In this document: positions 19,741 to 27,817 of the stretch, in pieces
Numbering within the stretch: position 1 is the first letter of the stretch
Layout of the letters: each line of letters opens with the position of its first letter
Source of the DNA: Ramlibacter aurantiacus
GTDB taxonomy: Bacteria; Pseudomonadota; Gammaproteobacteria; Burkholderiales; Burkholderiaceae_C
NCBI RefSeq assembly: GCF_016722895.1
Contig: NZ_JAEQNA010000001.1
Span: forward strand, 992,001-1,056,000
Direction: 5' to 3'
Length of the DNA stretch: 64,000 nt
Translations under genes and position numbers: made by a program
The notes under the pieces: model-generated
What the model saw: only the letters and a program-made list of their open reading frames with translations
What the model was told of the DNA's origin: nothing
Databases searched by the model: none

Positions 19741-22479
19741 TCACCGGGCATTGCCTTCGACAGGACGCGCCGGCTCCGCCGGAGGACCTCCGGCCGATTC
19801 GATTCCCGGCCCATCGACCGAACGGCCGTCCGCGAACACCGTCTTGCCGTTGTCCGTCTTCTTGCCGTCCCTGAACTCGCCCTCCCAGAAGGTGCCGCTG
19901 GGCCACAGGTACTTGCCGTGCCCGTGGTGCCTCCCCTTGACCCAGCTGCCGGTGTAGGTGTCGCCACTCACGAAGCGCATGCTGCCCTGGCCATGCGGCT
20001 CGTCGGCGGCGAAGTCGCCCGTGTAGCGCTGGCCATTGGCCCAGACGAACTGGCCCCTGCCCTGCCGGTGTCCGTTCACCCAGCGGCCGGTGTACACGTC
20101 GCCGTTGGTGAAGCGCATGCTGCCTTCACCGTGCGGCTGGTCCGCCGACCACTCGCCCTGGTAACGCTGGCCGTTCGCCCAGACGAACTCGCCCTTGCCG
20201 TGCTGTTTTCCCTTCACCCATTCGCCCGTGTAGACGTGTCCGCTGGCGAAGCGCATCGTGCCCTGCCCGTGCGGCACGTCACCGGCCCATTCGCCGCTGT
20301 ATCGCTGGCCATTGGCCCACTCGAAGGTCCCCTTGCCCTCCTTGCTGCCGTTGACCATGCGCCCTTCGAAGCGGTCGCCGTTGGGATAGGTGATCTGGCC
20401 GTTGCCGGACAGGGCACCGGTCGCCGGATCGCGTGCGAAGGGACCGGGGGCCGCTGCCACTCTTGGCGCAGCTGGCGCAGCAGTGGGCGCCGCAGGTGAG
20501 GCGGCGGGCGGTGGCGGCACCGCTGCCGCGGCCGGGGCCGATCCGACCAAGTTCGGGGGCGCGGCCTCCGTCCTGGACGGCGCTGCGGGCGAAACCTGCT
20601 CGCGGGCTCCAGGCGCAGCCGGCAGCAGCGGCGGTGGCCGGGTGACGGTGATCTGCGATGGAGCTGGCTCGAACGGACGTGCCGAAGCGGGTGCGGCATC
20701 GGCCGGTGCGGATCCCGCGCCCGGTGGGGTGGGCGCCGTCGCGGCGCGAGGAGCCGTCGCAGGCGGCACCGGCGCAGCCGCCGGAGCAGGAGCTGCCGCG
20801 AGCCTGGTCTGCCTGGCCTCCAGCATCATCCGTGCCGCATCGGCATGCCTGCCGCGCGGATAGCGCCGGAGATACGCCTCATAGGCAGCGGCGGTGTCCC
20901 GCATGGTGGCGCCCCTCCAGAACTCGTCCTCGGGGGACAGCCCCGGACCGGGTGCCAGGGCCACTGATGGATTCGCAGCGCCCGCCGCCGCCGGAGGCGG
21001 GGACGTGTCTGTTCCGGGCGCAGGGGAACGCGACGGGGGGCTGGTCGCCTGCGGATCCGGCAGGGGTGCGGGTGCTGGAGGTACCGGTCCCTGGACAGAC
21101 GCGGACGCTGGCTCTGATGGAACTGAAGCGCGCGGTGCAGCCGGTGGTGCCGACGGTGGTGGAGATGGCTGCGCCGGACCGCTGACGGACGGGCCGGCAG
21201 CGGCCACCTCCGTCGACGAGCGCGCGTCGGAAGCGCCGGCTTCTTCGCCGGTTGCTGATCCGAAGAGGTATGCGAACAGGGCTGCGCCCGTCACGGCTGC
21301 CCCGGCCACGCCAGCCATTGCCCAGCCGGTCCGGCTCCTGTTGCCGGCCTTGGGCTCGGGCTGGCCCATGGTGTGCCGATCGCCTGGGTTGGCCGTGGTG
21401 CTGCCGGGCGGCAGCGAGGGGGGCCATGTCCGCAACTGCGGCTCGATTCTCGGCGGCTGGACCGCAGCGGCACCCGCTGCCTTGCCAATGGTGCGCACCG
21501 CCCCGGGCATCGTCCGCGGCCCGCTCTCTTCCGCCAGGGCCTTCCGAAGCTCCGACACGTTCTGGATACGCTGGCTCGGGTGGACGGCTAGCGCGTGATC
21601 GATCGCATCGAGCAGGTTCTCGCTGTACCGCCCGCGTCCGGCTTCGCGCGCGGGAAGCATCTCGTCTCCGACGATCCGGGCCGCCGATGGCGGTGGCGCC
21701 GTGCCGGTGATCACGAAGTACGCCACGGCCCCCAGCGCGTAGATGTCCGTCCACGGACCCTGCTTCATGCCCGGCGAGTCCGCGTACTGCTCGATGGGAG
21801 CGAAGCCGGGCTTGAGGATGACGGTGAGCCCGCGCGTCGTATCCCCGATCACCCGCCTGGCGGCTCCGAAGTCCAGCAGCAGCGGCCTGCCGTCCTTCAG
21901 GATGAGGATGTTGTCGGGCGCGATGTCACGGTGATAGCAATGCTCCCCGTGGATGGTCTCCACGGCGTCGAACAGGTTCACGAGCATGGCACGCAGCCAG
22001 CGCTCGTTGGCATCGACGCGGCCCTCGCGCAAGGACTGGCGCAGCGTGACGCCTTCGTAGAACGGCATCACCATGTAGGCGGTCCCATTCGCTTCCCAGA
22101 ACCGATACACCTTGACCAGCGAAGGCGAATCGAAGCGCGCCAGCAACCGGGCTTCCCCGACGAAGCTCTTCAAGCCCGCCGAGAAGGTCTCGACGTGCTG
22201 GCGGGACCGGACGGTCACCTGCAGGGCCTGCGTTCGCGAGGCCATGCCCGAGGGCATGAATTCCTTGAGCGCGACCATGCGGTGGAGCGAGCCGTCGTAA
22301 GCCAGGTAGACGATTCCGAAGCCACCTTCCCCGATCACCCCCCGGATCTCGAATTCACCGAGTTGCGTGCCCGGTGGCAGCGCGTTCTCCGGCCATGTGC
22401 CCGGCGCTTGCGAACTCGGCGAGCCGCTTCGAAGCACGGTCTTGTCTGGATCAGGTTCCTGGTCTGTGGACGAGTTCAC
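19741..22479 (-). CDS. Transmembrane Ser/Thr protein kinase with eight MORN repeats
   Basis: 912 aa. Kinase domain ~40-310: Gly loop G-E-G-G-F-G, Lys72 (VALKEF), HRDIAPDNILI and LLDFGAARRV. A membrane helix (WAMAGVAGAAVTGAALFAYLFG) is near 390-412. It is followed by ~280 residues of Pro/Ala-rich linker with an inserted short helical segment (DEFWRGATMRDTAAAYEAYLRRYPRG...). Residues ~698-881 are eight MORN repeats of 23 residues. MORN units often bind lipids or membranes, so this protein may sense the envelope and signal inward. It lies 93 bp upstream of the other kinase on the same strand. Kinases of this plan occur near T6SS loci in Comamonadaceae; a T6SS role is inferred. Confidence 0.87.
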   Translation of the reverse strand: MNSSTDQEPDPDKTVLRSGSPSSQAPGTWPENALPPGTQLGEFEIRGVIGEGGFGIVYLAYDGSLHRMVALKEFMPSGMASRTQALQVTVRSRQHVETFSAGLKSFVGEARLLARFDSPSLVKVYRFWEANGTAYMVMPFYEGVTLRQSLREGRVDANERWLRAMLVNLFDAVETIHGEHCYHRDIAPDNILILKDGRPLLLDFGAARRVIGDTTRGLTVILKPGFAPIEQYADSPGMKQGPWTDIYALGAVAYFVITGTAPPPSAARIVGDEMLPAREAGRGRYSENLLDAIDHALAVHPSQRIQNVSELRKALAEESGPRTMPGAVRTIGKAAGAAAVQPPRIEPQLRTWPPSLPPGSTTANPGDRHTMGQPEPKAGNRSRTGWAMAGVAGAAVTGAALFAYLFGSATGEEAGASDARSSTEVAAAGPSVSGPAQPSPPPSAPPAAPRASVPSEPASASVQGPVPPAPAPLPDPQATSPPSRSPAPGTDTSPPPAAAGAANPSVALAPGPGLSPEDEFWRGATMRDTAAAYEAYLRRYPRGRHADAARMMLEARQTRLAAAPAPAAAPVPPATAPRAATAPTPPGAGSAPADAAPASARPFEPAPSQITVTRPPPLLPAAPGAREQVSPAAPSRTEAAPPNLVGSAPAAAAVPPPPAASPAAPTAAPAAPRVAAAPGPFARDPATGALSGNGQITYPNGDRFEGRMVNGSKEGKGTFEWANGQRYSGEWAGDVPHGQGTMRFASGHVYTGEWVKGKQHGKGEFVWANGQRYQGEWSADQPHGEGSMRFTNGDVYTGRWVNGHRQGRGQFVWANGQRYTGDFAADEPHGQGSMRFVSGDTYTGSWVKGRHHGHGKYLWPSGTFWEGEFRDGKKTDNGKTVFADGRSVDGPGIESAGGPPAEPARPVEGNAR
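19837..20388 (-). repeat. Eight 69-bp MORN-coding repeats arranged as a 138-bp super-repeat
   Basis: The MORN modules alternate between two types: WANGQRY-x-GEW/DF...PHGxGxMR, and F-x-x-G-x-x-YTG-x-W-V-x-G-x-x-x-GxG-x-F/Y. Each pair makes 46 residues. Units 2-7 are highly similar in DNA and protein, which points to duplication of a two-repeat block. Confidence 0.85.
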
Positions 22480-22857
22480 GATGGGCTACCGCAGAGAATC
22501 ACTGGCTGGGCATTCGGGCAATGGACGAAGGGACAAGAGGATGACGCCAACACGAACAAATTCAAAGCTCATCCTGTCCACCAGCCCGGCCCTATTTGAG
22601 CCAGGGCCTGCACGCCCGTACATAGGTCGGTCGTCACGGCGGTCCCAGGACAAGCCACCTACCAGGGCAGGTGATCGGGCGGCGCGGGTGCCTGCCCTCT
22701 CGGAAAAGCCTCATGAACCTGATGCCGGATCTGCAAAGGTGTAAGCGGTCCACCGACTCCCGGGACACACGTCATCCGGCGACGGGACAAACCGCAGGGG
22801 ACATGGCCGACCCGTCATGTTTCTAATGATCCATTCCCGTCAGGGGAAAGGTCAGCC
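22480..22857. other. 378-bp divergent intergenic region
   Basis: Lies between the MORN kinase (leftward) and the 201-aa gene (rightward) and so must hold both promoters. Its left part is relatively A-rich (ACGAACAAATTCAAAGCTC near 22552-22570). It contains one copy of the AGGACAAGCC-type 19-bp direct repeat at 22647-22665. Just before 22858 there is GGGGAAAGG, a plausible ribosome-binding site. I see no coding frame with a credible start. Confidence 0.6.
22647..22665 (+). repeat. 19-bp direct repeat, copy 1
   Basis: AGGACAAGCCACCTACCAG. It matches copy 2 at 23517-23535 in 17 of 19 positions. The two copies flank the 201-aa unknown gene, 870 bp apart. Confidence 0.55.
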
Positions 22858-23463
22858 ATGGGAGTCTTCGCGAACAGTGCCGCCTTCGAACATCCGACGA
22901 GCCGATTGCGGGCGTTGGGCACGGACCTGTCGCCGGACCGGGCCATCGTCGACCAGCATGGAAACGTCGTTGCTCGCGCCAGGACCGGAGGAATGGCCAG
23001 TCCTTCCAGGTTCGAGCTGAAACGTCGTTCGACCGTTTACCGATTCGGAGGACACGGCATGTCGCCTCGCCATGTCGCACAAGGAGCATGGTGGATCGAG
23101 AGGAGCGAGTTCGAGAAGCTGGTCAACTTTGCGAACGCCCAGGAGATCTTCATCGGTCTTGCAATGCGGGTCTTGTGCCTCGTGCCTCCGGAGTGGAGTG
23201 ACGCGAGTGTCCTGGTACGTGCCCGCGTGGCCCGGGACCTGCTGGCCTGGCGAGGCCTTGCCAATTCCGTGGTCACTCCGGCGAAGACGGGACCGCTGGG
23301 TACGGTGAAGATGCCCCATCAGAATGACATCTCGGCGCGCCGCATCCACCAGCTCTTCATCCCCGGGCTGGATGAGCCCGGGTTGGTGGACCCGCCGATG
23401 TCGATCGAGCACGCCTTTCATCTCGATCCACGCGAAGGGACCCGTGGCTTCCTCTACTTGTGA
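22858..23463 (+). CDS. Conserved-looking protein of unknown function next to the kinases
   Basis: 201 aa, soluble, with no signal peptide or membrane helix. I do not recognise a known domain. The body (residues ~60-170) looks like a real folded protein: GGHGMSPRHVAQGAWWIERSEFEKL, then a helix with IFIGLAMRVLCLVPPEWSD, then LLAWRGLANSV, and a C-terminal ISARRIHQLFIPGL. Codon use is G/C-biased at the third position like its neighbours, and GGGGAAAGG lies upstream of the ATG. It sits alone on the + strand between the kinase operon and the VWA lipoprotein, both leftward. A role with the T6SS or kinases is possible from location only. Confidence 0.65.
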   Translation: MGVFANSAAFEHPTSRLRALGTDLSPDRAIVDQHGNVVARARTGGMASPSRFELKRRSTVYRFGGHGMSPRHVAQGAWWIERSEFEKLVNFANAQEIFIGLAMRVLCLVPPEWSDASVLVRARVARDLLAWRGLANSVVTPAKTGPLGTVKMPHQNDISARRIHQLFIPGLDEPGLVDPPMSIEHAFHLDPREGTRGFLYL

Positions 23464-23516
23464 GAGTCGGGTCGGGGTTCTGTTGGTGGGTGGTGTCCGC
23501 GGTGCTCGGTGCCGGT

Positions 23517-23535
23517 AGGACAAGCCGCCCACCAG
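23517..23535 (+). repeat. 19-bp direct repeat, copy 2
   Basis: AGGACAAGCCGCCCACCAG, 17 of 19 identical to the copy at 22647-22665. It lies in the 177-bp gap after the 201-aa gene. Confidence 0.55.
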
Positions 23536-23640
23536 CACCGGGAGCCGCGCGTTCGATCTTCTCGGCAGGAAGTTGAGCTCGGCGTTCTTCGGAATCGCGC
23601 AAAACGGGCGATGACGCCGTTCACCGAGTCGCATTCCAAC

Positions 23641-24774
23641 TTAACGATTGACCACATCGAAGGCCTGCTTGAACGTGAACGGCACCAGCGTCCCGTCGAT
23701 TCTGACGGCGCGGGTGAATGTCCATGTCCTGCCGGTGCCTTGCACAAATTGAGCCGCATCTCCGCTCAGGTCCGTCTTGACCGTCACCTTACAGGTGCTG
23801 GCGTTGCCACTGAGGATCGCCGCGAGCGACTTGTAAGCGGCGAAGAGTTGTTGTGCTTCCGAGGCGAAAAAGAACGAGCCTCCGGTCTCCTTGGCGATTT
23901 GCGCCAACGCGCCGTTATCCCCTTCTTTCAAACCGACGGGAAACACAGGGATCTGTAGTCGCTTGCTTTCACTGATGACATCGTTTTCCGTCGCTGCACC
24001 TTCGTTGTTCTGGCCATCCGTGAATGCCAAGACTGCCTTGTTTGCTTTACCGCCTTGGGAAGATGTGTACGACAAGCTCGACATGATGGAACTGTACAAG
24101 GGTGTTCCGCCGTCGGGTCCTCCAATGGAGCGAACCGCTGATTTGATGCGGCCGACGTCGGCCGTAAATCCCGTGTAGATGTTGAATTCGCTGGGCCGAT
24201 TGTTGGATGCGCTCGTCGGAAATGCGGCGACCGCCGCCTCATCTGCCGCTGTCATTGCGTCTGCGAACACTTGCCCGGCTTGGAGGGACAGGTCGCCAGG
24301 ATCGTTGGATGACATGCTGCCGCTACGGTCGAACAGCATCATTGCAGAGTAATTACCCTTAGGAAATGTCTGCGCCGATGTACCGCAATCGACAGATTGC
24401 ACGTCGAACGTCTGTGTCGACGTGGCACCGGTATCCGGATTCCGCCATGTGGTCGACGAGAACTGAAGATCGGCCGGCGTTGGTGCTCGAAATGTGCCGT
24501 CCGCACCCACGAAATAGAGGTCATTCTCCACGATTGCCGAAATCGAGGACATGCTCAGTACTCGATCACTTCGATAACCACTGACCGGTAGTGAGGACTG
24601 AGCAGGAGGACCTGATGGTTGGGCAGGCGCCTCCGGCGGCGGCGCCGTTGGTGCCGCCGCCGGAGGCGCTGGAGCTGTCGGTGCGGCGGCAATCGGCTCA
24701 CCACCATCACCCCCACCACCACAAGACATGAGACTGAATGCAATGCAAATCAGTGGCCACTTTGGCTTCCGCAT
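23641..24774 (-). CDS. VWA-domain lipoprotein
   Basis: 377 aa. The signal ends in a lipobox (FSLMSC-GGGG) and is followed by a Pro/Ala linker. A beta segment then leads into a von Willebrand A domain at ~145-340. The MIDAS metal site DRSGSMSSNDP is intact (D-x-S-x-S), and a Thr (GGTPLYSS) and Asp (FTDGQNNEG) lie at the expected later positions. VWA lipoproteins mediate protein-protein contact at the envelope. Base composition here is lower in GC than the flanking kinase and catabolic genes. It is the next leftward gene upstream of the kinases, separated by the 201-aa gene. Partner unknown. Confidence 0.82.
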   Translation of the reverse strand: MRKPKWPLICIAFSLMSCGGGGDGGEPIAAAPTAPAPPAAAPTAPPPEAPAQPSGPPAQSSLPVSGYRSDRVLSMSSISAIVENDLYFVGADGTFRAPTPADLQFSSTTWRNPDTGATSTQTFDVQSVDCGTSAQTFPKGNYSAMMLFDRSGSMSSNDPGDLSLQAGQVFADAMTAADEAAVAAFPTSASNNRPSEFNIYTGFTADVGRIKSAVRSIGGPDGGTPLYSSIMSSLSYTSSQGGKANKAVLAFTDGQNNEGAATENDVISESKRLQIPVFPVGLKEGDNGALAQIAKETGGSFFFASEAQQLFAAYKSLAAILSGNASTCKVTVKTDLSGDAAQFVQGTGRTWTFTRAVRIDGTLVPFTFKQAFDVVNR

Positions 24775-24871
24775 GACGTCTCCTTTGAACCGGTTTGCAA
24801 AGTTGCCTTAAATCCCATTGTTCGCGGCTGTCGCGATGGACACGGTTGCTCCACGCCAAGCGACAGCAGCG

Positions 24872-25171
24872 CTAACTGCAGGTGCGCAGGCACGCGGCCG
24901 GCACGGCCGGTACAGAGGTGCCCAGCAACCCGTTCCCTGTCAGCCGGGCGATCGTCCGGGAGCGGGAATCGACGGTGTTGCCAGTTGCCGGCGGGCTGCA
25001 GTTTCCGGGATGGAAATTGACCCGAGTGCTGTCCGTCCCCTGGACTGAGTTCGGGTGACTGGTGACAAACCGGATGCGAGCCGCAGGGCCATCCAGGGTC
25101 GGTTTGTACGGACTCGCGCAAGCGGCAAGGGACACGACGAGCAGCCATCCAAGGTATATGAGGATTTTCAT
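24872..25171 (-). CDS. Small putative lipoprotein (possibly frameshifted at its 3' end)
   Basis: 99 aa from the ATG at 25171, chosen because it gives a typical lipoprotein signal with lipobox (VVSLAAC-ASPYKP). The mature part (LDGPAARIRFVTSHPN..., then SRSRTIARLTGNGLLGTS) resembles small envelope lipoproteins of beta-proteobacteria. The last ten residues are Cys-rich and end abruptly. In another frame the DNA continues with a plausible tail (CAPAVSAAVAWRGATVSIATAANNGI then stop), so a one-base frameshift near 24890 is possible. No function can be assigned. Confidence 0.5.
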   Translation of the reverse strand: MKILIYLGWLLVVSLAACASPYKPTLDGPAARIRFVTSHPNSVQGTDSTRVNFHPGNCSPPATGNTVDSRSRTIARLTGNGLLGTSVPAVPAACLRTCS

Positions 25172-25782
25172 GGAACCTGGCTTGGGTAATGACAGCACTG
25201 TTCCCTGCGTCGATTGAGCCGAGTCAATCAGGGCCAAACGGGTAGACGCCGCGATTGATGGTGCTGGCGGCTGTCGGGGAAGTCTATGGTCGATATGTCA
25301 TGGCAAGGTCCTAGCCATGGACCTCAAGCATCGAGCAGTCAGTGGCGTCTCTCAAACGTGGGCTACCGTAGGACCAGAGCACGAGCGTCGACCTGCGGCT
25401 CCGCGGCGTGTGAATCTGGACTCAGGCTCGAACTTTGCCGTTGGGCATTCGATCCAAGCTCGGGTCAACATGGCGTTGAGCATCTGAAAGCTCATCCTGC
25501 TTCTGCTGGATGGCACCGGGCAGCCAGGCCCATGCGAACACGACGGTCTTGAAGGACATGGGAAGCGATCGTCGGTCAGCGTTTCAGGCCAGCCTGGTGG
25601 CAACGACGGGTGTGCGTGAATGGCAGCATCGGCCGGGGCAAGCATGCGTCCATTCGCGCGGCACCGGCGCCGCGGCGGGGACGGCTGCGGCGACTTGCTC
25701 CTGTTCAGGCGTGTCGCCCGGGTGTGGCGCCTCCGGGCGAGCTCAGCGCTCCGGCGCGCCTTCGGCACCGATCACGATTCGT
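25172..25782. other. 611-bp region without a convincing gene
   Basis: Separates the envelope/T6SS-associated block from the resorcylate genes. Open frames here have no sensible start or domain, and their composition reads like shadows. A 57-codon frame starting at 25317 (MDLKHRAVSGVSQTW...) has no recognisable feature. It may be decayed sequence. No terminal repeats or transposase remnant are evident. Confidence 0.5.
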
Positions 25783-26859
25783 TCAGTCCGGCCGCACGCC
25801 GTCAAAGGCGCGCTGCAAGAGATCGCGGATCTCGCCGCGTTGCGCAGCATCGATGGGACGTGGGTTCCAGTAGGGATTGCCAACGGCGATCTGCGCCGCG
25901 CGGTCCAGGTCCTCGCGGCGCATTCCGATCTCCTTCAGCGATACGGGCGCCCCGTTGTCTCGCGCCAGGTCGAACAGCGCCGCAGGCGCGCTGGCCCGGC
26001 CCGACGTGCCCAGGGCGCGCTCGATGCGCTGCATGGCAAGCGGCGCCGCCGGGGCATTGAAGGCCATCGCCTGCGGCAGCACCACGGTGTGCACCTGCGC
26101 ATGCGGCAGCTCGAAGCTGCCGCCCAGCGTGTGGCACAGCTTGTGGTGCAGCGCCATGCCGACGTTTCCCAGCACCGTGCCGCAAAGCCAGCTGCCGTAG
26201 AGTGCGTCGCCGCGCACAGCCAGGTCGTCGGCGCGCTGGCGCAGCGCGGGCAAGGCCTGCGCCAGCGCGCGGATGCCCTCCTCGGCCAGCAGGTCCATCA
26301 CCGGATTGCCGTCCCGGGCATACAGGCCTTCGGCCGCATGGGCGATCGCGTTGATGCCGCTGGTCACGCTCAGGCCCACCGGCAGCGTCAGTGTCAGTGC
26401 CGGGTCGTAGATCACCGTTCGCGGCAGCACCCGCGGGTCGCTGCCCGTCTTCTTCAGGCCGTCCTCGGTGATGCCGTAGATCGGCGTCATCTCGCTGCCC
26501 GCGTAGGTGGTGGGGATGGCCAGGATCGGCAGCCCCGACTCGAGGGCGATGGCCTTGCCAAGGCCGGTGGTCGAGCCGCCGCCGAACGCGATGACGCAGT
26601 CGGCATCGAGGCGGCGGGCTTCCTCGCGGGCCTGCCGGGCGATCTCGACGGGCACGTGCATCGCCGCCCGCGCAAAGACACCGACCACGCGGCGAGGCAG
26701 GCGATCCGCGATGTCACCGGCGGGGTCCGCGTGCCCCGGCGTGGCCAGGAGCAGCGCGCGCCTGGCGCCCAGCAGATCGAGCTCGCGCTCCAGGTGCGCG
26801 AGGGAACCCGCGCCGAACACCACGCGGGCCGGCTGGCCGCTGTAGACGAACGCCCTCAT
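25783..26859 (-). CDS. Maleylacetate reductase (iron-containing alcohol dehydrogenase family)
   Basis: 358 aa. It reduces maleylacetate to 3-oxoadipate with NAD(P)H, the last step before the beta-ketoadipate route. It shows the family nucleotide-binding motif FGGGSTTGLGKAIAL, IPTTYAGSEMTPIYG, the metal-site region SGINAIAHAAEGLYA and the His pair in LHHKLCHTLGGSFELPHAQVHT. I start at the ATG at 26859, which overlaps the stop of the upstream dioxygenase gene (ATGA at 26856-26859); the longer frame is not supported. The pathway fits hydroxyquinol cleavage, whose direct product is maleylacetate. Known gra/tsd gene clusters contain the same pair. Confidence 0.95.
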   Translation of the reverse strand: MRAFVYSGQPARVVFGAGSLAHLERELDLLGARRALLLATPGHADPAGDIADRLPRRVVGVFARAAMHVPVEIARQAREEARRLDADCVIAFGGGSTTGLGKAIALESGLPILAIPTTYAGSEMTPIYGITEDGLKKTGSDPRVLPRTVIYDPALTLTLPVGLSVTSGINAIAHAAEGLYARDGNPVMDLLAEEGIRALAQALPALRQRADDLAVRGDALYGSWLCGTVLGNVGMALHHKLCHTLGGSFELPHAQVHTVVLPQAMAFNAPAAPLAMQRIERALGTSGRASAPAALFDLARDNGAPVSLKEIGMRREDLDRAAQIAVGNPYWNPRPIDAAQRGEIRDLLQRAFDGVRPD

Positions 26860-27704
26860 GCCGCTTCCCGCTGCGCCGCCGCCGGGTTCAGCACGAAGTC
26901 GTACTCCAGAAGGTAGCTGCCATCGGGCTGCTGGACCCAGTCGCACACCAGCGACTGGCGCACGCCGAACACCGCGTCGGAATCCAGGTAGTCGCTGCGG
27001 TCCCGGAACACGTGGGTGATCAGGGTTTCATAGCCGGGTGCCGTGACCATGAAGTGCAGGTGCGCCGGACGCCACGGGTGGCGTCCCGTCGCCTCCAGCA
27101 ACTGGCCGACCGGGCCGTCGTGCGGGATCGAGTACGGCACGGCCAGGATGGAGCGGAAGTGGTAGCGGCCCTGCGCGTCCGCGGTCACCACGCCGCGCGC
27201 CTGCGCCTGCTCCAGCCCCTCGTGCTGCACGTCGTACAGACCGTCGTCGTCCGACTGCCAGACGTCGAGCACCGCCCCGGGCACCGGCTCTCCGTCCAGG
27301 CCGCTGACCCTTCCGCGCACCAGGCAGGGCGTGCCCTTGGCGCCGTTGGCGATGTCCGCGCCCAGCTCGTAGTGCGGCGCGCCTGCGACATGGAAGGGCC
27401 CGAACACGGTCGATTCGGTGCAGCCCGCCGGCTTGTCGTTGTTCATGGCCACGGTCAGCATGGACAGGCCCAGGACATCCGACAGCAGGATGAACTCCTG
27501 GCGCTTGTCGCTGGTGATGTGGCCGCAGCGAGTGAGGAAGTCGATCCCCTGGAACCACTCCGCCTCGGTCAGCTTCACCTCCCGCGCAAACGCGTGCAGG
27601 TGCTGCACCAGGCTGGTCATGATCTGCTTGATCCGCGGGTCTTCGGTCGCCGAAAAACTGGCGATGACGGCTTGGGTGATGTTGTCCTGGTTCAGGTTGC
27701 GCAT
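26856..27704 (-). CDS. Hydroxyquinol 1,2-dioxygenase (intradiol, Fe(III))
   Basis: 282 aa, non-secreted. The N-terminal helical dimerisation domain (ITQAVIASF...DPRIKQIMTSLVQHLHAFAREVKLTEAEW) is typical of catechol/hydroxyquinol 1,2-dioxygenases. In the catalytic domain the Fe(III) ligands are visible as Tyr in GLYDVQ and YHFRS, and His in WRPAHLHFMV. ESTVFGPFHV is the family motif. It opens hydroxyquinol (1,2,4-trihydroxybenzene) to maleylacetate, supported by the overlapping maleylacetate reductase gene and the resorcinol hydroxylase across the regulators. The ATG at 27704 gives the conserved N-terminus (MRNLNQDNITQAV). Confidence 0.95.
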   Translation of the reverse strand: MRNLNQDNITQAVIASFSATEDPRIKQIMTSLVQHLHAFAREVKLTEAEWFQGIDFLTRCGHITSDKRQEFILLSDVLGLSMLTVAMNNDKPAGCTESTVFGPFHVAGAPHYELGADIANGAKGTPCLVRGRVSGLDGEPVPGAVLDVWQSDDDGLYDVQHEGLEQAQARGVVTADAQGRYHFRSILAVPYSIPHDGPVGQLLEATGRHPWRPAHLHFMVTAPGYETLITHVFRDRSDYLDSDAVFGVRQSLVCDWVQQPDGSYLLEYDFVLNPAAAQREAA

Positions 27705-27761
27705 GGCGGCTCCGTTATGGCCGGGCCCCTCGCAGGGCCCGATACGCGCCACTCTAGAATC

Positions 27762-27773
27762 TTGCGAAGGCAA
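27762..27773. promoter_or_regulatory. Palindromic operator candidate TTGC-GAAG-GCAA (site 1)
   Basis: A perfect inverted repeat, extending to CTTGC-N4-GCAAG, in the 113-bp gap between the divergent hydroxyquinol dioxygenase and lysR genes. A site identical in 11 of 12 bases lies at 29424-29435 in the marR/hydroxylase gap, so one regulator probably binds both. Confidence 0.65.
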
Positions 27774-27817
27774 GTGAAAGTCCCTTGCTGGAATTGACTT
27801 TTCCAAGGCACGGAACG

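Noticed and set aside
25317-25490. 57-codon frame in the intergenic region
   Set aside because: No ribosome-binding site, no domain, and composition like the surrounding noncoding DNA.
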